From Colwellia sp. 20A7 (GTDB lineage: Bacteria > Pseudomonadota > Gammaproteobacteria > Enterobacterales > Alteromonadaceae), in the NCBI RefSeq assembly GCF_009832865.1, contig NZ_CP047130.1, positions 1,488,001-1,552,000 on the forward strand: a stretch of DNA of 64,000 bases, in the 5' to 3' direction. The notes beneath the pieces are model-generated. The model saw only the letters and a list, made by a program, of their open reading frames with translations, had not been told where the DNA came from and made no database searches. Positions 1 to 9,480 of the stretch are shown here, in pieces (within the stretch, counting starts at the first letter, position 1; the number at the start of each line of letters is the position of its first letter). The position numbers and the translations under genes were made by a program.

Positions 1-1
1 T

Positions 2-325
2 ATTGTATCTATGCAATGTGATACAAGTGATGCAAAAGGTTGTTATTTGGCATTGTGTCAGTCAGAACTTGTTAGCGGTGATATTCCTGAACAAGCCGAG
101 CAGTTGCTTAAAGAAGCCGATGCTATGCCAATTCAAGTTTATACCGAGTTGTTTAATACTGACGTTGAGGCTATTAAATTAGGGCTAAATAACAATGCCC
201 AGGCCAACGCGTTAAGTCTATACACTGTATTAAAAGGTACTGCTTCGATGGCGCGCTCAGGTATTGATAAGTCAGCACTTGAATATAGTATTGATAGCAT
301 TCTTGTTGGTATAGGTGTTCATTAA
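2..325 (+). CDS. TetR-family regulator, C-terminal fragment (5' end outside window)
   Basis: The reading frame is open to the left edge of the window, so this is the 3' part of a longer gene; the ATG at 11 is internal. The ~107 visible residues (AKGCYLALCQSELVSGD near the start, then LKGTASMARSGIDKSALE) resemble the helical ligand-binding C-terminal domain of TetR/AcrR repressors; the DNA-binding part is not in the window. It lies 87 bp upstream of a DsbA-like oxidoreductase on the same strand, which it might control. The family call rests on domain style only. Confidence 0.55.
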   Translation: MVSMQCDTSDAKGCYLALCQSELVSGDIPEQAEQLLKEADAMPIQVYTELFNTDVEAIKLGLNNNAQANALSLYTVLKGTASMARSGIDKSALEYSIDSILVGIGVH

Positions 326-412
326 GCCGAGCTAATGAATTTAAGTAATTTAAGTAAGACTAAATCAGCTAAGCAAGATTGATTTAGAGTTTAAGATTAA
401 TAGGAATTATAT

Positions 413-1060
413 ATGGTAGACAAGCTCAAAATAGATATCATTTCGGATGTTGTTTGTCCTTGGTGCATTATCGGTTACAAAAATTTAGCACAAGCAATTA
501 CTGAATTAGGTGTTCAAGATCAAGTTGAAATTGAATGGCAACCATTTGAATTAAACCCTGATATGCCACCAGAAGGTGAACATTTAAGAGAACATTCAGC
601 GAGAAAATACGGCTCTACACCAGAAAGTAGTGCTAAATTTAGAGTTGAAATGGCAGAGCGTGGCAACGAGGTTGGTTTTCAATTTAACTTTTTTGAAGAA
701 ATGAGAATAGTGAATACTCGCGATGCTCATGTCATGTTGGAATTTGCTAAAGATTACAATCTTCAAACAGCATTAAAGTTACGATTATTCGCTGCTTGTT
801 TTAGCGAACAAAAAGACATCTCAGACCGTGAAGTACTTATTAAAGAAGTCGTTGCTGTTGGTTTAGATGAGAATGAAGCAAGAGTTATATTTGAAAATAA
901 AAGTGCGATTAAAGAAGTTCAAGAAAAAGAAGTAGAATGGCAGCGTATGGGGATTACATCAGTACCAACCGTAGTCCTTAACCGTAAAGTTGCAGCAGCA
1001 GGCGCACAACCTGTGGAAGCATTTAAGCAATTCATTATGTCAGAATTGCAAGCTAGCTAA
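413..1060 (+). CDS. DsbA-family oxidoreductase, FrnE-like
   Basis: This 215-residue protein has no signal peptide and begins with a thioredoxin-fold strand carrying CPWC at residues 15-18, the dithiol active site. A central helical insertion follows, and a cis-proline segment (GITSVPTVVLN) lies near residue 185. This is the architecture of the cytoplasmic FrnE/YwbO-like DsbA group, which catalyses thiol-disulfide exchange and is often linked to redox stress. The ATG at 413 follows an AGGAAT Shine-Dalgarno-like stretch. The substrate cannot be told from sequence. The preceding TetR-type gene on the same strand may regulate it. Confidence 0.85.
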   Translation: MVDKLKIDIISDVVCPWCIIGYKNLAQAITELGVQDQVEIEWQPFELNPDMPPEGEHLREHSARKYGSTPESSAKFRVEMAERGNEVGFQFNFFEEMRIVNTRDAHVMLEFAKDYNLQTALKLRLFAACFSEQKDISDREVLIKEVVAVGLDENEARVIFENKSAIKEVQEKEVEWQRMGITSVPTVVLNRKVAAAGAQPVEAFKQFIMSELQAS

Positions 1061-1078
1061 GCGAGTATTAGGAATAAT

Positions 1079-1132
1079 AAGTGAGTTTTGTCGTCAACAT
1101 CAGTAATTAAGCGTTGATTTCAAAACTGACTT
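1079..1132. other. Long imperfect stem-loop between convergent genes
   Basis: AAGTGAGTTTTG at 1079-1090 pairs with CAAAACTGACTT at 1121-1132 with one mismatch, and a shorter TCAAC/GTTGA stem is nested inside. It sits between the convergent FrnE-like gene and the 643-residue gene. No T-tract follows on either strand, so it is not a textbook intrinsic terminator; it may protect or process 3' ends. Confidence 0.4.
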
Positions 1133-1178
1133 ATCGTTAATCTATGTCAGTATGGAACATATCATTTATTAAGAGCAA

Positions 1179-3110
1179 TTAAGTCGCGGGTTTATTATCC
1201 ATAAAAAAGTTCACGTTATTTAAGTCAACCATGTAGTCACGTTTCACGTGCTTATTGTTTTCTAGTTTATCTAAATCACCAATCAATGTTACTAATTTAT
1301 CATGAGCGTGATGACTGGTTCTTTCATAATCTTCAGGCTTTCCGGTGTAATCAACACGCTCTGTTTCCTTTTTATCATGACTACTTTCATTCTTTTCCAG
1401 CCAAATATCGTTAATTTGTCGAATACTGCTCTCATTTGTTATTCTTTCAACAAGTGCCGTTTCTAATTCATACTGATTTGTTTTTGGGTTAAATTCATAT
1501 GTTTCTTTATCAATATCTACTTGGTGTTCTTGATCAAGACCGACTAGTTCTTGCTTTTTAACCGCGGTATTAATGTTATAACTTTCAGTTTTATCATAAT
1601 TATCTGGACGAGTACCTTGATAATCAAAGTGAGAATTAACGGTTTTATTTTGCGTTATGCCGTTTAATTCACCTGATTTATATTGCTCGGTTACCTGACT
1701 TAATTCTACGGCACTTTTAGGGTGTACAGATCGAGGTCCTTCTGGCTCTGACGTAAATGCAAATTTTGCGTCAAAATCAGCTAATTTAGAAATACCTGTA
1801 CCTAATGTATTATCGGCGTCTTCACCAAGGCCTTTATAACGAGGATCATTAGTCACCATGTTATCAACTAGATCGGCGACCATTTCTCTGCCATTGGTGA
1901 ATTCGTGTGCGGCAACTGATTCTATATTGCTATAGCGCTCGGCTGCTGATGACATACTGGTAAAAGCGTCTTTAAATACAGCAAAGCCTTGTTGCATACG
2001 AGCATCATTTTGCTTACCAAATGCAGAGTTTGCTTTACTGTCATTACTATTAAAGCGGCTGTCTTCGAGGCTTTTATCTAATGTGTTTAAGTATTGCTGC
2101 ATTTGTTCTACGTCTTTACCACCAAAAATAGACATGTCTAGTGAGAAATCTATTTCGGTAACACCTGCGTTTGACTTAAACGAAAGGGCTTGTGTATCAT
2201 TTTTTTCATCAAAATTATAACTGAGTTCAAAGCTGTTTTCTGAACTGGCAACGTGTTGATTTTCCGTTGTTGAAAAAGCAACATCAAAACCTGATAGCTG
2301 TTCATTGTTGAAGTCAGCTAAAAAGTCTAAGTTAAATTGAGCTTGGCCTGGAGGTACATATTTATTGTATGAACTTTGCCCAAAAGAGTTTGCACTGACT
2401 TTAAAAAATTCATCAGCCATTTCGCCAACTTCTGACAATATTTGGTTGAGTGCTTGATGCTCAGCTTCTGACAAATCACCGTCTACTTCATAGCTAATAC
2501 CAAAATTATCAACCGCTTCACCTGTTGCTTCGTTATAACCTTGAGCAGAGTTAAAGATTATATTAACAACGTCGCCTTCTTTCGTTTTCACTGAGAGTTC
2601 AAAGCGATTGCTGTCGTCACCTTCATTTACTTTGCGATAGCTGCTTTCCATTAACGGGTGTAACATGCGTTCAACGCGCTGTTCACTTGATGCTAAAAAT
2701 GATTCTTGTTCATGTCCTAGCTGTCCTAAACTCGATAATATATCACTGGTATTTGCGTAAGCGCCGTGAATATTTTCTACCGACTTATTCAAACGTTTCA
2801 TTAATTCGTCGCTATTCTCGTTCTTATTCAACCCTTCTTGGTGGCTGCTTAATACGGTACGTACAGCTAATTCTTCGGGAGAAATATCATAGTTAACAGT
2901 AGCGGGTTGACTCGTTAACGTGATAATAGAAGCAAATTCTTGTCTGAGTAATGTTTCAACTTTTTCTTCATCAAATTGACTTAACAATTCTTGAGCCATT
3001 TCTGGTGCAATATTTTTAAGCTCATCGGTGAGGGTGTGAGCTACATCATTGATTGGTTGGGCAATGGATGCTATTAAGTTAGGCGAGCTATTTAATACAT
3101 TGTTAATCAT
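1179..3110 (-). CDS. Hypothetical protein, 643 aa, hydrophilic, no recognised enzyme motif
   Basis: I do not recognise a named family. The protein is acidic and polar, with no signal peptide and no membrane segment. Residues ~1-60 are predicted helical (INDVAHTLTDELKNIAPEMAQELLSQF split across helices). The middle contains repeated beta-rich modules of similar style, for example FELSVKTKEGDVVNIIF near residue 170 and FELSYNFDEKNDTQALSF near 293. The C-terminal third is full of charged, probably disordered sequence. The paired modules suggest internal duplication. It is monocistronic, with its own ~240-bp upstream region. A secreted, surface or flagellum-associated role is possible, but nothing in the sequence settles it. 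Confidence 0.6.
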   Translation of the reverse strand: MINNVLNSSPNLIASIAQPINDVAHTLTDELKNIAPEMAQELLSQFDEEKVETLLRQEFASIITLTSQPATVNYDISPEELAVRTVLSSHQEGLNKNENSDELMKRLNKSVENIHGAYANTSDILSSLGQLGHEQESFLASSEQRVERMLHPLMESSYRKVNEGDDSNRFELSVKTKEGDVVNIIFNSAQGYNEATGEAVDNFGISYEVDGDLSEAEHQALNQILSEVGEMADEFFKVSANSFGQSSYNKYVPPGQAQFNLDFLADFNNEQLSGFDVAFSTTENQHVASSENSFELSYNFDEKNDTQALSFKSNAGVTEIDFSLDMSIFGGKDVEQMQQYLNTLDKSLEDSRFNSNDSKANSAFGKQNDARMQQGFAVFKDAFTSMSSAAERYSNIESVAAHEFTNGREMVADLVDNMVTNDPRYKGLGEDADNTLGTGISKLADFDAKFAFTSEPEGPRSVHPKSAVELSQVTEQYKSGELNGITQNKTVNSHFDYQGTRPDNYDKTESYNINTAVKKQELVGLDQEHQVDIDKETYEFNPKTNQYELETALVERITNESSIRQINDIWLEKNESSHDKKETERVDYTGKPEDYERTSHHAHDKLVTLIGDLDKLENNKHVKRDYMVDLNNVNFFMDNKPAT

Positions 3111-3352
3111 GATTTTTTAATGCTAAGTTAAAGTTAACTATGTATCGGCAATAAGAAATAAACCTTAAGCTTTTTAAGGTATTAAAATTGATAGCTCTTT
3201 AAATTCATCATATATTACTTTTTATGTAAACATAACTTTGTCCTAGTTTTAAATCAATAAACAGATAGTTTTTTATATTGACGACGCTATATAATAAGTA
3301 ATTACTTAACTAACGTTTTCTCCGCTGTAGTCTAAAATAAGAGCAATATTGT

Positions 3353-4000
3353 ATGGACGTACTGAATCTTGATATACCGTTTGATTGTCGATTTACCTGT
3401 TGGTTTTGTGGTGAAGGATCCCATCAAACGATTGTCACCACATTAGTCACACACCAAATGGTTAATATACCAATCTGTGATGAGTGCAAATCTTACCGAT
3501 GCCATAATGAAGCAAGTTCACTCGTAAGACTTGAAAAGCTTATTAAAGATAAAATAGTAAAACAAAGTGCTAAAGCGTTATCAATAGGAGCTAATTGGAC
3601 TGAAAAAGAACTACAAGAATCTGAACTAATAGGCAGTGCATTTGATGGCTTTAAAAAAAGTGGTTGGCGAATGTTCTTAATTGCGCGTGATCGCGTTAAT
3701 TACAGTGGTTGGGAGCTGTCTATTGATGGCGTTACTATTGAAAATACAGCAGAGGATGAAAATTTTGAGTTTGATGGCCTTACATTCACAAGCTTTATCA
3801 GTATGTTGGATTATTTAAGTAGTACTTTTTCATTAAATAAAGAGTTTTTAGAACAAGTATTAACCCTTTATGGTGATAATCGTGCAATAGAGGCGGTAAA
3901 GTTTTGTCGATTAGTGCCTAATGAGTCAAAGTCTGAACGTGACAAAGCACTAGAAGACTTGATTGAATCTTTTAAAGAAAAAGAAGCACTCAAGCCGTAG
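3353..4000 (+). CDS. Hypothetical protein with N-terminal zinc-ribbon-like Cys cluster
   Basis: The 215 residues start with a Cys-rich segment (CWFCGEG at about 18-24, then CDECKSYRC at about 43-51), an arrangement of CxxC pairs typical of a small zinc ribbon. The rest is soluble and mostly helical, without a motif I can assign. There is no signal peptide. The gene stands alone and converges on the DMT transporter. It could be a nucleic-acid or protein-binding adaptor, but that is only suggested by the ribbon. Confidence 0.65.
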   Translation: MDVLNLDIPFDCRFTCWFCGEGSHQTIVTTLVTHQMVNIPICDECKSYRCHNEASSLVRLEKLIKDKIVKQSAKALSIGANWTEKELQESELIGSAFDGFKKSGWRMFLIARDRVNYSGWELSIDGVTIENTAEDENFEFDGLTFTSFISMLDYLSSTFSLNKEFLEQVLTLYGDNRAIEAVKFCRLVPNESKSERDKALEDLIESFKEKEALKP

Positions 4001-4012
4001 AGCACGCATTAT

Positions 4013-4054
4013 AAAGTTAGCTAACGACTTTGCTGTTTTTATTTAGCTAACTTT
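4013..4054. terminator. Bidirectional terminator-like perfect inverted repeat
   Basis: AAAGTTAGCTAA at 4013-4024 and TTAGCTAACTTT at 4043-4054 form a perfect 12-bp stem between two convergent genes. The right arm overlaps the last codons of the DMT transporter. Confidence 0.6.
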
Positions 4055-4917
4055 GCCTTTATTGCTAAGTAAATTCCTGAAAAGATAAAAAGAATGCCAA
4101 TTAGATGAAAAGTATGAATTTGCTCATTTAGAAAAATAGAAGAGAGTAATAAGCCAAATAATGGCATTAAATGAATAAATAACCCTGCTTTTACTGCGCC
4201 TATATCGGCAACACCTTTGTTCCAAAAAATATAAGCAAGGATAGAAGGGAAAATGGCCATGTAGAGCACTGCGTATGTGCTCTTACTTCCCCATACAATA
4301 TGCTCAGCAAAGTAAAATTCTACCGCAGAAAAAGGCAGTAATATTAGTGAACCAATAAGTACAGTTACACCAAAAAAAGTAAAGCCATCAAGTTCAGCAG
4401 GGCGCCAACGTAATAATAATGAGTAAATAGCCCAGCAGAGTACGCCAGTTAATACATATAAATCACCTACATTAAATGACAATGAAAGTAGGTTCGATAT
4501 TTGACCTTGTGTTATCAGCATTAAAACGCCAACTAAAGATATAGTAACTCCAATCCATTGCTGAATAGATACAGGCTCTTTTAACCAGACGGCAGACAAT
4601 ATCAGAATAAATATCGGAATAGCTGATTGTAATATTGTAGCATTAGACGCGTTTGTGCTAGTAAGGCCTATGTAAATAAAGGTATTGAAACAGGCGACAC
4701 TAAATATTGCGAATACCGTCAGCATTTTCCAATGAGTTATTATTACGGCTTTGTGTTTAATAAGCCTTGGTATTAAAAAAGGCAATAGAATCACCAATGC
4801 TAATGTCCAACGAAGCTCTGCCATAACAATAGGTGGCAATACTGAGTGCATTGCTCGTCCTATAACAAAATTTCCTGCCCAAAATAAAGTGGTCAGTATT
4901 AAAAGTAAGTAGGGCAT
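4039..4917 (-). CDS. DMT-superfamily EamA-type transporter
   Basis: A 292-residue integral membrane protein with about ten hydrophobic helices in two homologous EamA halves (first from residue 1, LLILTTLFWAGNFVIGRAM; second from about 150, LYVLTGVLCWAIYSLLLRW). The paired GN/W motifs early in each half are typical of the RhaT/EamA drug-metabolite exporters of the inner membrane. The substrate is unknown. The length matches the family (~290-300) and the gene appears intact and monocistronic. Confidence 0.85.
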   Translation of the reverse strand: MPYLLLILTTLFWAGNFVIGRAMHSVLPPIVMAELRWTLALVILLPFLIPRLIKHKAVIITHWKMLTVFAIFSVACFNTFIYIGLTSTNASNATILQSAIPIFILILSAVWLKEPVSIQQWIGVTISLVGVLMLITQGQISNLLSLSFNVGDLYVLTGVLCWAIYSLLLRWRPAELDGFTFFGVTVLIGSLILLPFSAVEFYFAEHIVWGSKSTYAVLYMAIFPSILAYIFWNKGVADIGAVKAGLFIHLMPLFGLLLSSIFLNEQIHTFHLIGILFIFSGIYLAIKAKLAK

Positions 4918-5168
4918 TGCAGTCTCGTTGAGTTATGTCGAAGATAAAATAGAATATTTGAAAATGGTTGAAACACTGTAGCCATAATCAATGCTAATAA
5001 TTAAATAACACTAGTAACTAGTTATTGGGATTATATCAACATTTGATCATTGGCTTCTTGTTATTTGACTATTGTGTGACAAAAAGCATAACTAAGCATA
5101 ATTAGGCAAGCTTAATGAATCAAACATAGTGAGTTAAGCATAGTAAGCTAAGCCGATTGACCTAGCCA

Positions 5169-6350
5169 TTATGATCTTAACGTAAGTGTTACAAGCACAA
5201 TACCATGATCGGTACTCTCACCATCACGTTCAAAAATAGGATTAATTAAATGACGATCGTAAGTTTCATGTGCGCTAACTTCATAAAGACTGTCGTGATA
5301 ATTAGCATCAAATTCACAAGATAATAAAATGTAATCGAGTACAGAACTCCCTGCGCCAAAATAATGTGTTGGCGTACGGGCTGCTTTCACTTCATTTACT
5401 TCAGTGTCTTCATGTGAAAGCACGGCTTGAAATAAGTCCCAAGCGTCATTTAAGCAATATTTAGCAAGATAAGCATCACGATCAATGGTTGATACAAAAC
5501 GTAAAGTGTTGGTGAGTAAATGACTTAATACACCATCGGCTAGGGTATTATTAAAATCGCCCATCAATACCATTGGCTGATTAGTTTCTTCACGGCGCTT
5601 TATCATCTCCATCATTAATAATGTCGCTTCACTACCACGTTGCACCGTTGAACCCCAACTACCCGCTATTTGTGCCTTTAGGCTTTCAATAATTGTTTGC
5701 TCAGGCGACCAGTTATTATTTTTCTCATCCAGTTCAATCATTGAACGTTTAGATTTGAAATGCACTACATAACAATCACAGTTGCCTAAATGAGGAATAT
5801 TAATAGTTGCTCTTAATACTTTACGATTAAAAGAGAAGTTACTGGTTAAACCTAATGTTTGGGCAAGCTCAATGTTGGGCTCTACCGCGATTACCTCAAC
5901 AATAGGGAAGCGAGAAGCAATAGCGACAACAGGGCGCTGATAAATAAAATCATCAATGATTTTTGGTTGATCAACGACAGCAAAATATTTATAGCCCTGA
6001 CTAGCAACTAATTCTTTTAATGCATCAGGGCTGAATACTTCCTGAAAGCCAATAATGTCAGGCTGATATTCACGTAAATATTCACTAATCCAACGTTGTT
6101 TTTTTTGCCATTGTTCTGCACTAAGAATGCGCTCAAATTCATAAGCGGCGTTTGGTGGTTCAAGGTAATTAAATAAATTGAATGTGGCAATTTTGAGCTC
6201 TGTATTGACGACTAAACCTATTAAAGATGAATCATCAAGGGATATTGTTTGGGTATTCGTTTGATCTTTATGATTGATAAAATTAACTCTACTAAATAAT
6301 AAGGAAAAAATTAAGGTGGAAACTAGGGAGCTGAGCAATAGTAAAAGCAA
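5169..6350 (-). CDS. Endonuclease/exonuclease/phosphatase-fold protein
   Basis: The 393 residues open with a hydrophobic segment (LLLLLLSSLVSTLIFSLLF, signal anchor or signal peptide), so the catalytic domain is probably periplasmic or extracellular. The metal-dependent EEP fold is shown by ATFNLFNYLEPP, then DIIGFQEVF (catalytic Glu), MGDFNNTLADG (Asp/Asn pair) and STDHGIVL (Asp-His pair) near the C terminus. Such proteins hydrolyse phosphodiester bonds in nucleic acids or phospholipids; the substrate here is open. Complete and monocistronic. Confidence 0.85.
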   Translation of the reverse strand: MLLLLLSSLVSTLIFSLLFSRVNFINHKDQTNTQTISLDDSSLIGLVVNTELKIATFNLFNYLEPPNAAYEFERILSAEQWQKKQRWISEYLREYQPDIIGFQEVFSPDALKELVASQGYKYFAVVDQPKIIDDFIYQRPVVAIASRFPIVEVIAVEPNIELAQTLGLTSNFSFNRKVLRATINIPHLGNCDCYVVHFKSKRSMIELDEKNNNWSPEQTIIESLKAQIAGSWGSTVQRGSEATLLMMEMIKRREETNQPMVLMGDFNNTLADGVLSHLLTNTLRFVSTIDRDAYLAKYCLNDAWDLFQAVLSHEDTEVNEVKAARTPTHYFGAGSSVLDYILLSCEFDANYHDSLYEVSAHETYDRHLINPIFERDGESTDHGIVLVTLTLRS

Positions 6351-6721
6351 AGATAATAATAAATGATTATTTAGCCTATAGTTGAGCTTATAGTTCAGGC
6401 TACAGGTTGCTTAATACGCTCAATAAAACTTTTACATCATGATTGTATTTCTTATCACAATCAATGAAAGCGCTAAGTTCATTATCAACTAATTTATTAT
6501 TTATGTTGTACTTTTTTAAATAAATTCATCTTTTAACAACATATAAAGATTGGTAAATATATAAAATACAACTATGCTTTTAAAAAGCTAGTATTAATAA
6601 AGTAATTATTTCGTAATATTAACAAGCCTACAATATTAATTATATCTGATAAATATTCCCACCAAGGTTTTTTTCAATATTACTATTAATCTAGTAAATG
6701 GCTAACCATTAATGGCATTAA
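6351..6721. other. Intergenic region, 371 bp
   Basis: AT-rich DNA between divergent genes, holding promoters for the nuclease-fold gene and the histidine kinase. On the minus strand a ~45-codon open stretch (about 6405-6540) reads like plausible protein (NKLVDNELSAFIDCDKKYNH), but it has no start codon in frame. It may be a gene remnant or chance. Confidence 0.4.
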
Positions 6722-8170
6722 ATGAATTTTAAAAACAGTATCCTGAAGAAAAGTAAATTAAAGCCTAATGAAACACAGAAAACTAATCGATTTTCTGTGT
6801 CAATGAAACTCAATGTCGTTAATGTTCTTATTATTATCTCAAGTCTAATAAGTATTATTGGCGCGTATGAAATTCAAATGGGCGGAAAAATGCATGAATT
6901 AAATTATTTTCATCAAAAATATATTACCCAGTTAGTTAAAACCGTAAAATCATTTGAAGCGGAGTCAATTTCTGTTGATGAAGTACGAAAAGACATAATG
7001 ATGGTGAGAGAACAACCTATTCAATGCCTAGAATTTGTAGGCTCCTTTGAATTATTGATTATGAAACTAATAGGAACAAAAAACATACTACAAGTTTGTC
7101 ATGATGATCTTGAAATTGCAGACAACCTACTACAAAAGATACAAGAGTTTGAAACCAAGGTGTTTGATAAAAAAACACTGACTAATTTTCTGTATCAAGG
7201 AATTAATGGATTTGAACACAGTGGAATGAGGTTTGAGCCCTTAGTAAGTAAAACTGTTGGCATACTTTTTTTTATTGTCATTAGTATCTTAATTACGAAA
7301 GCTTTTCTTGTGCCTTTAATTGGCTTGGTGCTTTCAAATAGTGTTGCTAAAGATTATCAATTATTATTAAAAACAAAGACTAATTTAGAAGAAGAAAAAC
7401 AACGTAATGCACTTATCCAATCCGAGCGTGTTGAATCGCTAACTATTATGGTTGCGGGTATGGCTCATGAAGTTAATACGCCTATTGGCATAAGTATTAC
7501 GGCTAACTCCTATTTAGGCGATACATTGAGTAACCTGCGCGAATCTTATGAAAATCAAGAGTTAACCAAGAGTAAATTTGATAACTTTATTATGGAAATG
7601 GAGAAGAGCAATAATCTTGTTACTAATAACCTTTCACGGACCGCTAAATTAGTGAAGAGCTTTAAAGAAGTATCAGTAGATCAATTTGTAGATGAACTAC
7701 AAAATATTAAATTTAAATCATACATAGAACAGATATTAGTCAGCTTGATCCCTATTACCAAAAACTCAAATGTTAAATTTAAATTATGCTGCGATAATAA
7801 CTTACAAGCTACTATTTATGGTGGAGTGTTTAGCCAAATATTTACCAACCTTGTCACTAATGCTATTCATCATGCTTTCCAACATAAAGAGGCCGGAATT
7901 TTATCTATTTCAGTTAAAGAATCATCTTCAAATGAAATACACTTTTCATTTGAAGATGATGGCTGTGGAATTTCTGAAATAGATAAAATTCATATTTTCG
8001 ATCCCTTTTTTACCACTAAAAGAGGCGAGGGTGGCACTGGTTTAGGCCTTCATATACTGCATAACCTTGTGACGGATAAATTAAAGGGAAGCGTAACATG
8101 TACAAGTAAAATTGATGCCGGTACGCGGTTTGATATTTACTTTCCTAAAATAATAAAAGTGACTGACTAA
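6722..8170 (+). CDS. Membrane sensor histidine kinase (orphan)
   Basis: The 482-residue protein has a membrane helix at about residues 28-47, a ~130-residue periplasmic sensor region with three Cys, and a second helix at about 177-200. A coiled-coil linker leads to the kinase core: H-box with His249 (MAHEVNTPIG), N-box (FTNLVTNAIHHAF), G1 (DDGCGI), F-box (DPFFTTK) and G2 (GTGLGLHI). It therefore autophosphorylates on His249 in the cytoplasm. No response regulator is adjacent; the next gene is a diguanylate cyclase, so it may signal to a distant regulator. The sensed signal is unknown. Confidence 0.9.
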   Translation: MNFKNSILKKSKLKPNETQKTNRFSVSMKLNVVNVLIIISSLISIIGAYEIQMGGKMHELNYFHQKYITQLVKTVKSFEAESISVDEVRKDIMMVREQPIQCLEFVGSFELLIMKLIGTKNILQVCHDDLEIADNLLQKIQEFETKVFDKKTLTNFLYQGINGFEHSGMRFEPLVSKTVGILFFIVISILITKAFLVPLIGLVLSNSVAKDYQLLLKTKTNLEEEKQRNALIQSERVESLTIMVAGMAHEVNTPIGISITANSYLGDTLSNLRESYENQELTKSKFDNFIMEMEKSNNLVTNNLSRTAKLVKSFKEVSVDQFVDELQNIKFKSYIEQILVSLIPITKNSNVKFKLCCDNNLQATIYGGVFSQIFTNLVTNAIHHAFQHKEAGILSISVKESSSNEIHFSFEDDGCGISEIDKIHIFDPFFTTKRGEGGTGLGLHILHNLVTDKLKGSVTCTSKIDAGTRFDIYFPKIIKVTD

Positions 8171-8304
8171 TAGTGCTTTATATTCATTTATCTCAGTAAG
8201 GTGTATATTTTTAATTGTTTTATTTACACTAAACTTACATCAACTATCGTTATGTTTTGTAGTAATATATACAGCTAAAGTTTGTCTAAGGTGTTTTTTT
8301 AGAA

Positions 8305-9435
8305 ATGAGTGCGAAAATATTTGAAAAGCGCATGGATATGGATCTCCTTCGTTTGTCTATTCCAGGGATATACATTTACGCTATTTTTTTACCTATTACT
8401 TTTTGGCTTATTAATTTTGATACCTATTATCCTAACTTAAGCTTATTTTATTCGGTATTCATGTTAGTTGTCAGTGTTTGTAGGTTGGTTCATCTAAAAT
8501 ATAGCGATAAACTGTATGAAAAATCTAGGCGGCTTTGGCTCTACATACTGTCATTACTGCTAGTTCTTCATGCTGCAGCGTCAGGCTCCGTACTTGCTTT
8601 GGTAATACATGATCCCCTCTTTTCCGAGATTAACCATAGAGCGATATTAGCTATTGTCGCTATTGCAGCGAGTACCATGTTGGTACAAGTACCCAAAATT
8701 AATATCGCCCTTATTAATTTAGCTGCGTTAATATTACCGCTACTTGTTATTACTTATCTATTCGACCCATACGATAAACTCATTATAGTGACTATATTTT
8801 ACTGTCTATTCCAAGCGTCAGTGCTCATTGCAGCACATAAAAATTATTTTCAAGGAATTCGTAACGAAGCAACGTTGAAAGAGCAACATGAAGAACTCGT
8901 AAGAATAAATAAAATAGATTCTCTTACACAAATATACAACCGAGGTTTTTTTAACTCAACCTATGATAATAGCTGGGAACTTGCCGCTAGAAATCAATTA
9001 GAGCAAACAATTATATTGATTGATATCGACCACTTTAAATCGTTGAATGATCAGTATGGACACCTGTTTGGTGATCAATGTTTAATTGCTGTCGCAAAAA
9101 CAATCGATAATGTTGCCAAAAGAAAAACAGATGTTGTTGCACGCTTTGGCGGAGAAGAGTTTATTGTTTTGATAACCAATACCAAAGAGTCATTAAAACT
9201 TGCCGAAGATATTCGTAAAAAAATTCATGACAAAGTTTTCAGTTTTGATAATCAAAGCATTAATATTACGGTTAGTATTGGTGTGGCTACCATGACACCT
9301 GTTATGGGAAGCAGCTCGAATACTCTACTGTACAATGCAGATATTGCCCTGTATCAAGCTAAAGAAACTGGACGAAATCGTGTTTGTCACTATTCAGGGG
9401 ATATATCCAATAAAGTTAGCCGTAAGATGAGTTAA
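8305..9435 (+). CDS. Diguanylate cyclase with membrane sensor domain
   Basis: The N-terminal ~185 residues contain six likely membrane helices (a MASE-like sensor). The C-terminal half is a GGDEF domain with active-site motif GGEEF at residues 282-286. An intact product-inhibition site RKTD lies at 273-276, five residues upstream, so it should make cyclic di-GMP from two GTP and be feedback-inhibited. It is separated by ~135 bp from the orphan histidine kinase on the same strand. The sensed signal is unknown. Confidence 0.92.
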   Translation: MSAKIFEKRMDMDLLRLSIPGIYIYAIFLPITFWLINFDTYYPNLSLFYSVFMLVVSVCRLVHLKYSDKLYEKSRRLWLYILSLLLVLHAAASGSVLALVIHDPLFSEINHRAILAIVAIAASTMLVQVPKINIALINLAALILPLLVITYLFDPYDKLIIVTIFYCLFQASVLIAAHKNYFQGIRNEATLKEQHEELVRINKIDSLTQIYNRGFFNSTYDNSWELAARNQLEQTIILIDIDHFKSLNDQYGHLFGDQCLIAVAKTIDNVAKRKTDVVARFGGEEFIVLITNTKESLKLAEDIRKKIHDKVFSFDNQSINITVSIGVATMTPVMGSSSNTLLYNADIALYQAKETGRNRVCHYSGDISNKVSRKMS

Positions 9436-9480
9436 GTTTCTTTTAGGGGAAAGGTAAGAAGTAAACCCAGCTAATGTATT

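Noticed and set aside
6405..6540. About 45-codon minus-strand frame upstream of the nuclease-fold gene
   Set aside because: No start codon or ribosome-binding site in frame; may be chance in AT-rich DNA.
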